From assembly GCA_001592805.2 (NCBI GenBank), contig CP051141.1, positions 2,914,001 through 2,978,000 on the forward strand: 64,000 bases of DNA, given 5' to 3'. Position numbers and translations under genes: made by a program. The notes beneath the pieces were generated by a model that was not told the origin of the DNA, did no database searches, and saw only the letters and a program-made list of their open reading frames with translations. Source of the stretch: Peltaster fructicola. Lineage: Eukaryota; Ascomycota; Dothideomycetes. Positions within the stretch are counted from its first letter, which is position 1. Every line of letters starts with the position of its first letter. Positions 11,152 through 20,687 of the stretch are shown piece by piece.

Positions 11152-13479
11152 ATGACAACGCGTCGACCTCCCATCTCGGAGGTCTACCAAGATCCAGACG
11201 CGTCGTTCACGTCTCGAAGTGATCACGAAGTCGAGACTGCACTGCTACATGCTCTAGGACCACTCGGTGACGCGTCAAACCGAGCCAACATCGCCCTCAC
11301 GTCGACCACAGCACCGAGCGATGGCTCATCGCCTCGAAAGATACACAGCTCACCCCGTTGGCGTGCAGACACCTATAAGCTGTCTGACGTCCGACTCTCA
11401 CCACCTCCACCACCGATCTACGCTTCGGACTCGCTCAACAAGAACGCAGACTTCTACGATGTGTATCACCACGTGGCGCCAATGCCTGCAAAGATGCTGT
11501 ACCCTGGTATGCCAAGCATGAAAGAGAATGAGTATGATGCCACAAGCTTTGGTGACCTGCCTGTCGCGACACCATATGAGCCTCTAGATCACGCGTACAA
11601 CGGACCTATGAAGCGAGCTTATGTCGAGGCTGGTCCGGATGCTGACCTGCGAATGATTAAGCGGCCCAGATATGAGGAAGAAGAGCTTTTCGACCTCCCA
11701 GAACCAAAAGACATGCCTGCCATCGTTGATGATGGTTCCAAGCCTTCTCACAGCTACGCTACCCTCATTGGCATGGCAATCCTCAGAGCGCCTCAGCGTC
11801 GTCTGACACTGGCCCAAATCTACAAGTGGATCTCAGACCACTATTCCTTCTACAGATCGACTGAAGCTGGCTGGCAAAATAGCATTCGACACAATCTGAG
11901 TCTGAACAAAAACTTCATTAAGCGTGAGCGACCAAAGGACGATCCAGGCAAGGGCAACTACTGGGCCATCAAGCCTGGCCAGGAAAAGACGTACATCACT
12001 GACAGGAAGAACTCCCTGCGACGTCTGACCAACCCTGACGGCTCACAGTATGTGCATGCCTTTCCACACGATCTTGCTGGCTATCGTCCTGCTACAGCGC
12101 CTGCCATTGGACAATTCACTCTCGCGCCTGGCCCTACACGACGAGTCGAGCCAAAGACTGTTGACTCTGCCAAGTTTCCAGACGATACTGAATTGTCTTC
12201 CGATGGCACCATTCCTGGCTCGGATGCTGGGCTCAACGAGGACGATCATCACGATTCTAGCATGATGCCACCTCCTCCAGCACCACTACGATCCTCACCG
12301 CCACCACAAGAATTCGGCTCGTCACCTCCAGCCATGAGCAGCTCTGTCCAGCGAGGAGGCACACCACCTCCAGCACCGCGCTTCCTGCCAACTAGTACTT
12401 CCGGCGGACGCAAGCGCAAATTTGCTGGCCTGAACGACAGTGGTTACTGGTCGTCCATCGAATCGTCTGCTGCACGAGGCGCTGCACACCAGCTCACCTC
12501 GGAAGCTGACATTGTTCGACCTCGTGTCAAGAAGGGTCGTGCAGAAGAGGAGATTGCTCGTATCAGAAGTTGCTCCTTTGACAGCCCAAGCAAGAAGCAC
12601 CGTCGAACAAGTTCAGCTCAACTGCCATCCTCATCACCATCACATCGAGAGGACAACCCTCTCACTCCTGGCCTTGTCTTCAAGCGTCCTCCAAAGCCAC
12701 CACCTTCTATCTCGCCAAATACAAACCTGCGCAACCACCGCAACCGCGTCAAAGCTTTGCTCGGTTCACCAGTCAAGACGTGCAGTCCTCTTCCAGAGAA
12801 TGTCAGCTGGAGTCCTGCTCTCAATTTTGTCGAAGACGCTTCGCTTGGCCTGACACCTGGCCTCTCGCCCTTCAAGACTGCGAAGACTCCCTGGAAGCTG
12901 TTCGGTGGCACACCATCCGGCTTCGGCATGCTGCAGCATTCTTTCGATGTCTTCACAGACTTTCAAGAGGACGATCTGCTGGCTCGCGGCTCGCCTGAGA
13001 AGCGTCCAACTAAGCGACCGTCGCTCGTCAGGGCAGCTACTAGTGCTGGTATCCTAGCTGATGTTACTGGCACATCTAAGGGCAATGTCAACGCTACTTC
13101 CGCGAGTCCATTCTCCATCTCACCGTTCATCTCGAAGCCTGCTTACCTCCAGTCACCGAGCAAGCTCGTCTCGCCTCTCAAGCAGGGCAGCGTGACTGAG
13201 AAGCATGATATGGTGCACTTCGAGACCGGCATCGACCTTGAGAATGTGCGGCCTTCGGATCTGATTGCGAAGAAGCCAGCACAGGACGTATTCGGCGCTG
13301 AGTTTCCAAGCGATGGCAGCGAAGAGATGATCGACATCTTCCAAGACTTTGGCAAGATAGGACAGGCTCGTCAGCTGGCACCTCCAGCAGCAGATCGCAG
13401 CCTGGGCAGTCCTGTCAAGCGATCGATGGGACCTCCTGCACGACCTGCGCTGAACAGAAGCCACACAAGCCGGTGGTGA
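11152..13479 (+). CDS. forkhead transcription factor (HCM1/Sep1-like)
   Basis: Intronless, 775 residues from the ATG at 11152; the frame is open for 34 codons further upstream but without another ATG. The fork-head winged-helix domain is at about residues 196-295: KPSHSYATLIGMAIL opens it, GWQNSIRHNLSLNKNFIK is recognition helix 3, and GNYWAIKPG follows. I see no FHA domain in the N-terminal 190 residues, which argues against the Fkh1/Fkh2 type and for the Hcm1 (budding yeast)/Sep1 (fission yeast) type that controls cell-cycle-phased transcription and septation. The remainder is disordered and rich in P, S, T and K, with many SP/TP dipeptides that fit CDK phosphorylation. A KRPxxPPP-type stretch and a conserved-looking SPALNFVEDASLGLTPG segment lie around residues 510-560. 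The product is nuclear by inference. Confidence 0.9.
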   Translation: MTTRRPPISEVYQDPDASFTSRSDHEVETALLHALGPLGDASNRANIALTSTTAPSDGSSPRKIHSSPRWRADTYKLSDVRLSPPPPPIYASDSLNKNADFYDVYHHVAPMPAKMLYPGMPSMKENEYDATSFGDLPVATPYEPLDHAYNGPMKRAYVEAGPDADLRMIKRPRYEEEELFDLPEPKDMPAIVDDGSKPSHSYATLIGMAILRAPQRRLTLAQIYKWISDHYSFYRSTEAGWQNSIRHNLSLNKNFIKRERPKDDPGKGNYWAIKPGQEKTYITDRKNSLRRLTNPDGSQYVHAFPHDLAGYRPATAPAIGQFTLAPGPTRRVEPKTVDSAKFPDDTELSSDGTIPGSDAGLNEDDHHDSSMMPPPPAPLRSSPPPQEFGSSPPAMSSSVQRGGTPPPAPRFLPTSTSGGRKRKFAGLNDSGYWSSIESSAARGAAHQLTSEADIVRPRVKKGRAEEEIARIRSCSFDSPSKKHRRTSSAQLPSSSPSHREDNPLTPGLVFKRPPKPPPSISPNTNLRNHRNRVKALLGSPVKTCSPLPENVSWSPALNFVEDASLGLTPGLSPFKTAKTPWKLFGGTPSGFGMLQHSFDVFTDFQEDDLLARGSPEKRPTKRPSLVRAATSAGILADVTGTSKGNVNATSASPFSISPFISKPAYLQSPSKLVSPLKQGSVTEKHDMVHFETGIDLENVRPSDLIAKKPAQDVFGAEFPSDGSEEMIDIFQDFGKIGQARQLAPPAADRSLGSPVKRSMGPPARPALNRSHTSRW

Positions 13480-13816
13480 GTGCTTGCAATACTGCAAACG
13501 GCCGAACGGCAATGAATTTATGATGAGACTTACATCGTGATGATGAGATACGATACAACGCTGTCAGGCGATGGACAAGGACATGCTCTGGACATGAGAC
13601 TGGGCGCAGAGATGCTCTACTTTGCATGACTAATGATCGCTTTTGCACGGCGTACCCGGTTAGACTTCATCACTGTTCTTGTGTATACTTGAATGTCATC
13701 CTTGACTCAGCTCAGTGTTGGTATTGTCGTTTGCTCGTGCCCTACACTCCCCTGGTAGCTGTCGTTCTTGACACGCTGTCAGTGTGAATGAAAGTGTTTT
13801 CCCTCTCCTGCCAGCT
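13480..13816. other. convergent intergenic region
   Basis: About 340 bases between the 3' ends of the forkhead gene and the minus-strand HET gene. It should hold both 3' UTRs; no gene or notable repeat is seen. Confidence 0.6.
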
Positions 13817-15736
13817 CTATACAATTGTCATAACTTCGAACACGTCGTCAATACCGGCATCAAGCTTACTTTCCCGTATAGTTGCGAGAGCTTCGTCGAC
13901 GGCCTCACCCTCCATAACGCCTACTAATGTGAGCGATTGCTATGATTGTGCGATTGAGTGCTTACCATCAACATAGCATTCGCCCACAAGCCTGTACACC
14001 ACTTCTCCGCCTTTTGTCGTCGGCCGTACGCAAAAGGGAGTGTTGCAAGAGGCGAAGACACACACCTGGTCGCCAACCTTTGTCAGGCCTGCAGTCTTGG
14101 ATGGCCTCGACTTGGTCGTCATAAAGAATATGCTTTTCTCAAGCATAAGACGAGCTTTGTCGAACGGTGGCAAGAAGCTCATTATCTCGTCGCTGTGTTC
14201 ATCTGAAGCCATGTACTGACACAATCCCTCGACAACCAGTTCAAGCTGTTTCGCGGATAGCCTCGAAGATGTTCCCAGACCGAACAACTCATCGGACAAC
14301 ATCGTACGAGCTATTTGTGATGGCAATTGCTGGTTTTGTGTACGATTCACAGCAGTTGCATTAGCATGCTCTTGGTACAGCTGCGTCCACTTTCTGAGAC
14401 GGTAGCTGAGACTGCTCTTGTGTTCATCATTCGGTGTGAGGACTGCTGTGACTGTATCTATCACAAGAGCGCGCAGCTTGATGTAGCTCGCATGGTCGGT
14501 CTCTATTCTGAAGCTTGAGTCGCCGGCTGCTCTAAAGAGTGGTTCGTTCTGTATGACATTGCGCTAAGGCTTAGTGCTGAGGTCGAGAGACCATGATGGT
14601 AGTGTTGGATGGTCAATAGCTGCGAAGCGCAAAGGTCGCAATGTCGACGTACTTTCGATGACTTTCAGCGTGAGCTCGACGAATAGCTCCTCCCAGGGCT
14701 TGTTGTAATCCGGAACAACATCCCAGGCTGCAGGTAGGAACCCTAGGAGAGAGTAGACATGATCCTGTGGCCTCGAGCATGCTTGGCCACACAGTGAGAC
14801 AAGCGTGTCCATGCTTACGTCGTGTCGTGCCATACCTTGGACAGTTGATATCATGCCAATGACCCCAAATACTATCTGGAAATCTGCTGTGTAGTCTGCT
14901 GTTGCAGGATGTACAGGGTGGGAATGTTGCTGACAATCTGTGGAATATGAGCGATTTGCTACAGCTGCCAGGCACAATGCTTGCAATGCTTGCACAGAGA
15001 GGAAGTATGCAGGCAGACCGTGATGATACAGTTTGAGGGCTTTCGCAAAGGCAATCTCCTGTACAATCCAACGACGTGACCAGTAAGGATTGCGAAAGAC
15101 CTCTGTTAGTGACCTCACTGCGTGCCTGTACTGCACATTCTGCGACCACTGTCCGTTGATACCATGTGCTTCGATCTGTTCCAACACACGGAAGCCATCC
15201 TTTGTGCCAGCGAGATATTCGGGCGTAGGCTGTTCGGGCATTGCCAGCCAAGCACGAACGCATGAAGCCCGTCGATAGATCTCTGCCATGAAGCTAACTT
15301 GATGAGCACGTTCTTCAAGATCATCCTGGTTGATACACAGGGCATCTATCCACAGATAGTGTGTTTGCAATACCCCATTGTGGTGATCGTCGTGGAACCG
15401 ACACAAGGCATTGTAGGCATTCCTAGTGATGCTTATCGCATGGTCATCAAGGAAGATCTTCGTGTAAGGCTGCGCATCGCCCCAGCAGTTGGAGAGGCAC
15501 TCGTACTCGAGTCCGTCGGTCAAGAGAAATGTCTCGAGGCGACATCGTAGGGTATCGCTGCACACGCCGTTAAAGGCCGTTGCGTTGAGCAGGATTGTAA
15601 GAAGTCTGATCTGCTTCTGGTGTCTCGAGAGAGGTAGATACGACGAGCTGGCTGGTGGTGATGTCGTCACATTGCCTATCGAGATGTCCGCAGCTCCGGC
15701 TTGAAGAGATGACGGTAAATCCAGGTCTGCATTCAT
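13817..15736 (-). CDS. HET-domain (heterokaryon incompatibility) protein with in-frame TAG
   Basis: Minus strand. First ATG at 15736 (an open frame reaches 15799 from a GTG). The HET domain spans about residues 60-165: YECLSNCWGD, LWIDALCINQDDLEERAHQV and MAEIYRRASCVRAWL are its three hallmark blocks. A typical HET-protein middle region follows, through HPTLPSWSLDLS. TAG then occurs at 14566..14564, but the same frame stays open and protein-like (FRAAGDSSFRIE..., then VDGKHS) for another 200 codons. A 42-nt intron (13965..13924) leads to a last exon, 13923..13817, ending EGEAVDEALATIRE...MTIV, the usual GEAM-like tail of this family. So the full-length product would be about 640 residues, but the TAG cuts it to about 390. 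HET proteins trigger non-self recognition and cell death on hyphal fusion. Confidence 0.8.
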
Positions 15737-16309
15737 GGAGTGGTTTTTGTGCTGCTGCGGTCTGCATTTGCTCGCCTCTGTGACCAGATGAGTGCCCACC
15801 GCTGATGGTCGAGTGACCTTCCCTCGCTTTTGTCATTCGACATCAGCTTGTCAGGGCAACGTAGCGAGCGGCAGGAGCTCAATGTCGAAGTTTGGCAATA
15901 TGCATACAGACATGAGTCGCCAGCATGTTAAATGTGCTCAAGCACGAAGCGATCGTGATTGCTCGTCGTCGGCCATCGAACGTCGACCTTCAAGCTATCG
16001 CACGGAACAAGGAGTATACCCTTCGCTGGACATGGAGTCTTTCTGTTGGAGGGAGCGCTGGGCGACGATTCCTGCATGAGTCGTGCACATTCGGCGTGAA
16101 AAGTCATCCCATGCGAACAGCGCTGCTCGCGACATCACTCTCATTGACTCTTGCATAGGATCATCGTTCGGCCGAGCTCGCAGATGAGGTCCACGTTGCT
16201 GTAGGTCAGGCTGCCACGATTGAAACCTCGAATCGTGGCATACATTTACGTGGCTAATTCTGCTACAGCATCACGTCACTCTACCATCAAGTATTCCACT
16301 TGATCGCGA
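15737..16309. other. intergenic, with a perfect hairpin
   Basis: About 570 bases upstream of the HET gene and downstream of the flavoenzyme gene. No gene is seen. It contains a 9-bp perfect inverted repeat at 16213..16239 (separate entry). Confidence 0.55.
16213..16239. repeat. perfect inverted repeat, 9-bp stem, 9-nt loop
   Basis: GCCACGATT at 16213..16221 pairs exactly with AATCGTGGC at 16231..16239. It lies 70-100 bases beyond the stop of the minus-strand flavoenzyme gene, so the transcript would carry it in the 3' UTR; it could also be a paired protein-binding site. Confidence 0.6.
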
Positions 16310-17304
16310 TCAGAACCACTTCAAGCTGCCGAGCTGAGATGACAGCCCACCAGCACACATGGCGCCTGTCTGCATTGCGTTCGTGACACTCGACACAGCC
16401 GTGCAGACATCTCCGACCGCGAAGCAACCAGATACACTGGTCTCCCTGAACATCCCATTCGTCTTGATACATGGGTGGCCAAACTGGTTCTCCATCTCGA
16501 GCTCAAGCTGCGTGTGCAAATCTCCCGAGAGCTGAGTATCTGGTATGTGTGCCTGAGCCAGTCAGTTTGACCTTCGCAGCAGATTCGATGACATACCAAG
16601 AATGCTTCAACCTTACTCTCGCCATCCCCAAACCAGATCTTCACGCCCTTGCCAGGCAGATCTACGAGCTCAGCGATCTTTCGTGGTTCGAACTGTACAG
16701 GCTTGCCAGCAAAGACTTCTCGGAGACTTTCGGCCACTTTCTCGTCGCCATGCGTGTACACTGTGATGGACTTTGCTAGCTGTGCTGCCATGCGAGCGAC
16801 ATGAAGCACAGCATTCTCACTTGCCAAAGCACCCAAGGCCAACAGTCCTGCCGTGCCGCCACGCTCCTCGAACCCATGGCAAAACAAACAATGGAAGACT
16901 GAGACACCCCAGCAATCACCGTAACCCTTGATGTCCGGGAAGATGTCGCTTCTGCCTTGGGACAAAACGAGCTTCTTGCCCATATAGCAGGCACCGTCCT
17001 CGTCGGTGGCTTCGAAGCCATCCATGATCTTTCGAATGGAGGCTACAGTCCTGTTCTTGACTTGTACTGTGTCGTACCGGGCCAGGATATTCTCTTTAGC
17101 CTTGGCTCTGAAATCCGTTGGCGGCTGATGGTCCCAGCCAAGGACGTTGTGCATATGCTTGGCTGCATGGTTGCGGTAATAGCCATTATCGAAGACGATG
17201 ATGTGGTGCAGGTGTCTAGCTAATGCCAGAGCGGCTGACAGACCACCAGGTCCACCACCGATGATTAGTACATCTGCTGCCTTTGCTGCAGCCAGGTTGG
17301 TCAT
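16310..17304 (-). CDS. FAD-dependent thioredoxin-reductase-like oxidoreductase (GliT type)
   Basis: Two exons, 17304..16597 and 16552..16310, with a 44-nt intron (GTATGT...GGCTCAG, branch CTGAC); 316 residues. The N-terminal dinucleotide fold is DVLIIGGGPGGLSAALALAR at about residue 11, followed by a partly degenerate FDxGYYRN. The redox-active CxxC is seen as HCLFCHGFE near residue 137, and the second FAD motif as SGCFAVGDV near residue 268. The length and the absence of a bacterial-style NADPH GxGxxA block match the fungal GliT/HlmI/DepH-type dithiol oxidases and related proteins more than housekeeping Trr1. Members oxidise dithiols to disulfides in epipolythiodioxopiperazine pathways, but many homologues are of unknown role. 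An alternative ATG at 17415 would add 37 residues; MTNLAAAKAADVLIIGG is the more usual start. Confidence 0.85.
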
Positions 17305-18309
17305 GTTTGTTGCAATGAACTCGTAAGGTATCAACTTGCTGGATGCTGATATAGCATGCTCCGCAGACTTCTTCGGTTCATATCTTTCCAGAGACTTACC
17401 ACGACCGCTACACATTGAAAGTCGCCGAAAGTTGCCTCGCGAGACAGATCATGTCCTCTCTCTCTTTACTCCACGATGGCCAGTCCATTCCAGGACCAAT
17501 AGCATCACCCAATGGCAGCACACTACATGAATTAGCGACAAGAGTGAATGGCTCATGAAGAGTGTGGGTTTATGCAGACTATGTTCGGTATGCGTCCCAA
17601 GTATTGCCAAGCGGTATATTGGTCGCAGCGGCCCATGCCAAGGTACAGCTGAACATTGTCCGGTCGTCGCTATTGCATCGATTACGATGTGTCAGCGAAC
17701 GAGCGTCTGTGAGAGCAACGTCATCCACTGGTTGGGTACCGACGAGCAGTGAGGGTCGGTACTTCGTGCAACGCCGCGGAGCTGACATTGTAGCATTGGT
17801 CTTTGGTAACGCTGGTCGTGATTGTTAGGTTGCCAGCACAGCTCGGTACGTCGTAGATCCTGACAAAGCCAATCCAGCCAGTGATTCTGAAGCTGTGTTG
17901 ATCGTCCTGCGCTGCACATCACATCACATCATGTGCGGTTCCTCAAAGGCCGACGATATATCACAGGAGCCAAACAGCTGCATATATGCAGAGTGGTTCT
18001 CTATCCCAAAGAGAGCTTCTTGAGGCCACCACAAGGAGGATGACGATGACTGCGAGCATAGGACCGTCTAATCACAAGTCGACTAAGCTCGGTGTTTGAT
18101 GCAATCATGCTAAGAAGACATCCAGTGACCGCTATGCAGACCCACTGAGACACGAGCTTATGCAAATTCGAAGGTGTATCAACCGGTAGCTTGAGCCAAG
18201 CGATGGGAGAAGGCCTGTGTATCATGTATGAGCACACATTGGTGATGATCAAACAGGACCAGCGAACCGAACATACTCTCAATTCACTGGAGGCTATCTG
18301 GCCACCCAA
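17305..18309. other. intergenic, nothing recognised
   Basis: About 1 kb between two minus-strand genes. It contains only short, non-conserved-looking open frames and no repeat or RNA gene that I can see. It should include the promoter of the flavoenzyme gene and the 3' end of the MDR gene. Confidence 0.5.
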
Positions 18310-19386
18310 CTAGATACGCACGACAATCTTCTGAGCACTGACTCCGCGTCGTAAGACGTCAATACCGTGCTGAATAGACCCAAGGCCTTGACCAACGACA
18401 TTCGCTTCAGGCTTTGGCTGGAGACGACCATCCTGTAAGGCTCCCGCCATGAATGCATGCACTCTGTCGTAAGTGACTGTGCCCATCAAAGAGGGATGCT
18501 CACTAGGAGTGTTAGCTGGAGTAATACTCGCATTGATTCACCTACATCTCTGAACGACGACTGTGTCGCCGATCGCTTCCTCGGGCGGTGTCAGAACGGT
18601 GACCACCTTTCTCTCGCCATCGATATCCGCTAGGATCCTGACGCAGGCTGGAATGGTCTTCTCAGCATCAGCTACGCAGTCTAGGGCACCCATGACCTTC
18701 TTGCCGTGCAAGGCAGCGATGATCTCGGCTTCGATGGATGGTTGGGTGTGATCGAAGACCCTGCTGGCGCCCAAAGAGCTGCATAGATCATGGTTACGTC
18801 TACTTGCAGTCGTATAGACATTGTAGCCCGCAGCACATGCTAGCTGAATGGCACAGCACCCGACGCTGGAGCTTCCTCCCCAGACTAGTACCACTTCTCG
18901 TGCCAGAGATTGTGGTTGAGGTTGGGCGAGCTGTGTAGTCGACAAGCCGAGTTGCATGAAGAGGCCAGCCGCAGCAGTGTCGCATGCTAGTGGTAACACT
19001 ACAGCAGCCTCCAGTGATATGTCATCAGGAACTGGAATAACACTCTGCTCTGGCACAACCACATACTGCTGAAAAGCAGCGCTGGCAGAGCCATGCCCGG
19101 AGCCGTTCGCAATGATCCGATCTCCCGTCCTCCTTTGTGTAACACTTGAGCCTACCGATACGACTACGCCCGCCAAATCAGCTCCTAAGATAGTTGGATA
19201 CTGAATGGTCTTGCCGCCAATTGATGGATTGGTGTCCTGGATCTTATACTCAAGCGGGTTGATCGCGACGGCTTGTACCTGTACAATGAGCTCTGTGGCA
19301 CCGGCGATGGGATATGGTGCTTGTTTGACCTCGAGAGGCGTTGCTTTTGGAGCTGTGATCCAAGCTGCTCGATTAGTAGGCGTCAT
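18310..19386 (-). CDS. MDR-family zinc-type alcohol dehydrogenase / enoyl reductase-like
   Basis: Modelled as 19386..18542 plus 18502..18310; the intron (GTGAATC...CTCCTAG, branch CTAAC) is only 39 nt but restores phase 2. Product 345 residues. The start MTPTNRAAWITAPK fits the family, and an ATG at 19443 would add 19 residues. The GroES-like domain includes INPLEYKIQD and YPTILGADLAGVVVSVG; the Rossmann NADPH site is VVLVWGGSSSVGCCAIQLA around residue 165. It lacks the structural-zinc Cys cluster of true ADHs, so it resembles the LovC/ToxD trans-acting enoyl-reductase group and quinone oxidoreductases. The C-terminus (GIDVLRRGVSAQKIVVRI) is the normal family ending. The substrate is unknown. 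No polyketide synthase is in the window, so a biosynthetic role is only possible. Confidence 0.83.
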
Positions 19387-20687
19387 GCTGTGTAATGTGG
19401 ATGTGAGTATGCACTGGAGCTGTCTCAGAGACTGCGAGACCATGTGAGGTCAGTGTAAGATATATGTTGGACATAATTCTTTGCATTTGCGCTTCAGCCA
19501 GCTGATACGGCTAAGATCAGCTGGCTTCTGGAGGAGTTAGGATGCTGATGGTCATTTATGTCCGTTGACGTTCGGCCGAGCACGTAGTGATGGTTATGCT
19601 TTGCAAACCGACTATTGCCATCAGGAAAGGTCTCAGAAATGTTTTCCGATGGTGTATTCACAGACAAAGGCAGTATTGTGGTGTCTATGACACTCTCGTC
19701 AGGTACCTGCGAAAGCCAGGTATGCACGGATATAGCCGATATCATTTGTGATGTGGCGCGAGCAGTACAGCTTAGATGAGATCGCGTGCAAAGACTCCTG
19801 TTGCAGTAGATCCATCGATCAAACGCTTCGATGCTCTTTGCTGCTATCGGGCCAGTATCTCGTGCAATAATGCGCAACGAGTGGCTGTAGAGTACGAGTG
19901 AGGTTCAGGTGAGACTAGCGCCGCACATGGAACGCTAAAATAACGTGCCTCATTTCTATACTTGTCATCTTCCATCCTTCGACACAAGTCATCGCTCTTC
20001 GCCGAAGGCTCTCGCAACGATCGCCAGCAAGGAGATTTCTGTCCTGTGCTCAACATGTCGTCCATGTCAATGGCACTTTACAGACTCACGAGGTATCGTC
20101 GTCCACTCTCCCTAGCAGTACGTACCTATACGTTACGATGGCCATGTGCTGGCATGTGTTTCAGAAGACACCTCCTTGTCAGATCTGGCGCCAAAACACG
20201 CCCAGACATCGCGAAAGCCGGGTAGCGATCTCAATGGGCTCCTCTGGAGCTTCTGCTTCCGCATCCTGCAAATTTCGTCCAGGCACTCAAGTGGCTTGGC
20301 TGCCTCGCTGCAATTGGCCACTTTGTGTTACAGCTTGCGACTATGATCCTTTCTCCAACATTCACACTCAAATGTCCGGTCCTTTGTGAAGTCAAAGACC
20401 TCACTTCCCGACGCCTCTCATGGGCGCTTGCATGCTTTCAGACTACGAGCGAGGTGAGAATGGAGTAGTCTGCGACAATGGAGCAGCCCTCTCTGCTAAC
20501 CTGATGAGCACTTTGCTCAGAGGTACTTGTATATTGCTATGCCCGACAAAGGCGTTGATGGTAGGTCTGACCTCTTCTGCTTTTCTGCTCCATAGAATCA
20601 CGTTGCAGGCCAACTCTCGAGCGGCTGGTTCTGCTCGTCTTGTCATTCCTTTACCGTCACTCACTGGTCCCTGTCTGACAGCTCAAC
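19387..20687. other. intergenic, divergent promoter region
   Basis: About 1.3 kb separating the minus-strand MDR gene and the plus-strand DUF1996 gene. Open frames here (for example 19494..19877 minus, 127 codons) have no recognisable features. The last 100 bases before 20688 are CT-rich, a usual fungal promoter/leader signature. Confidence 0.5.

Noticed and set aside
14613-15263. Minus-strand frame of 216 codons overlapping the first HET gene
   Set aside because: It is an alternative frame of the HET coding region without recognisable motifs.
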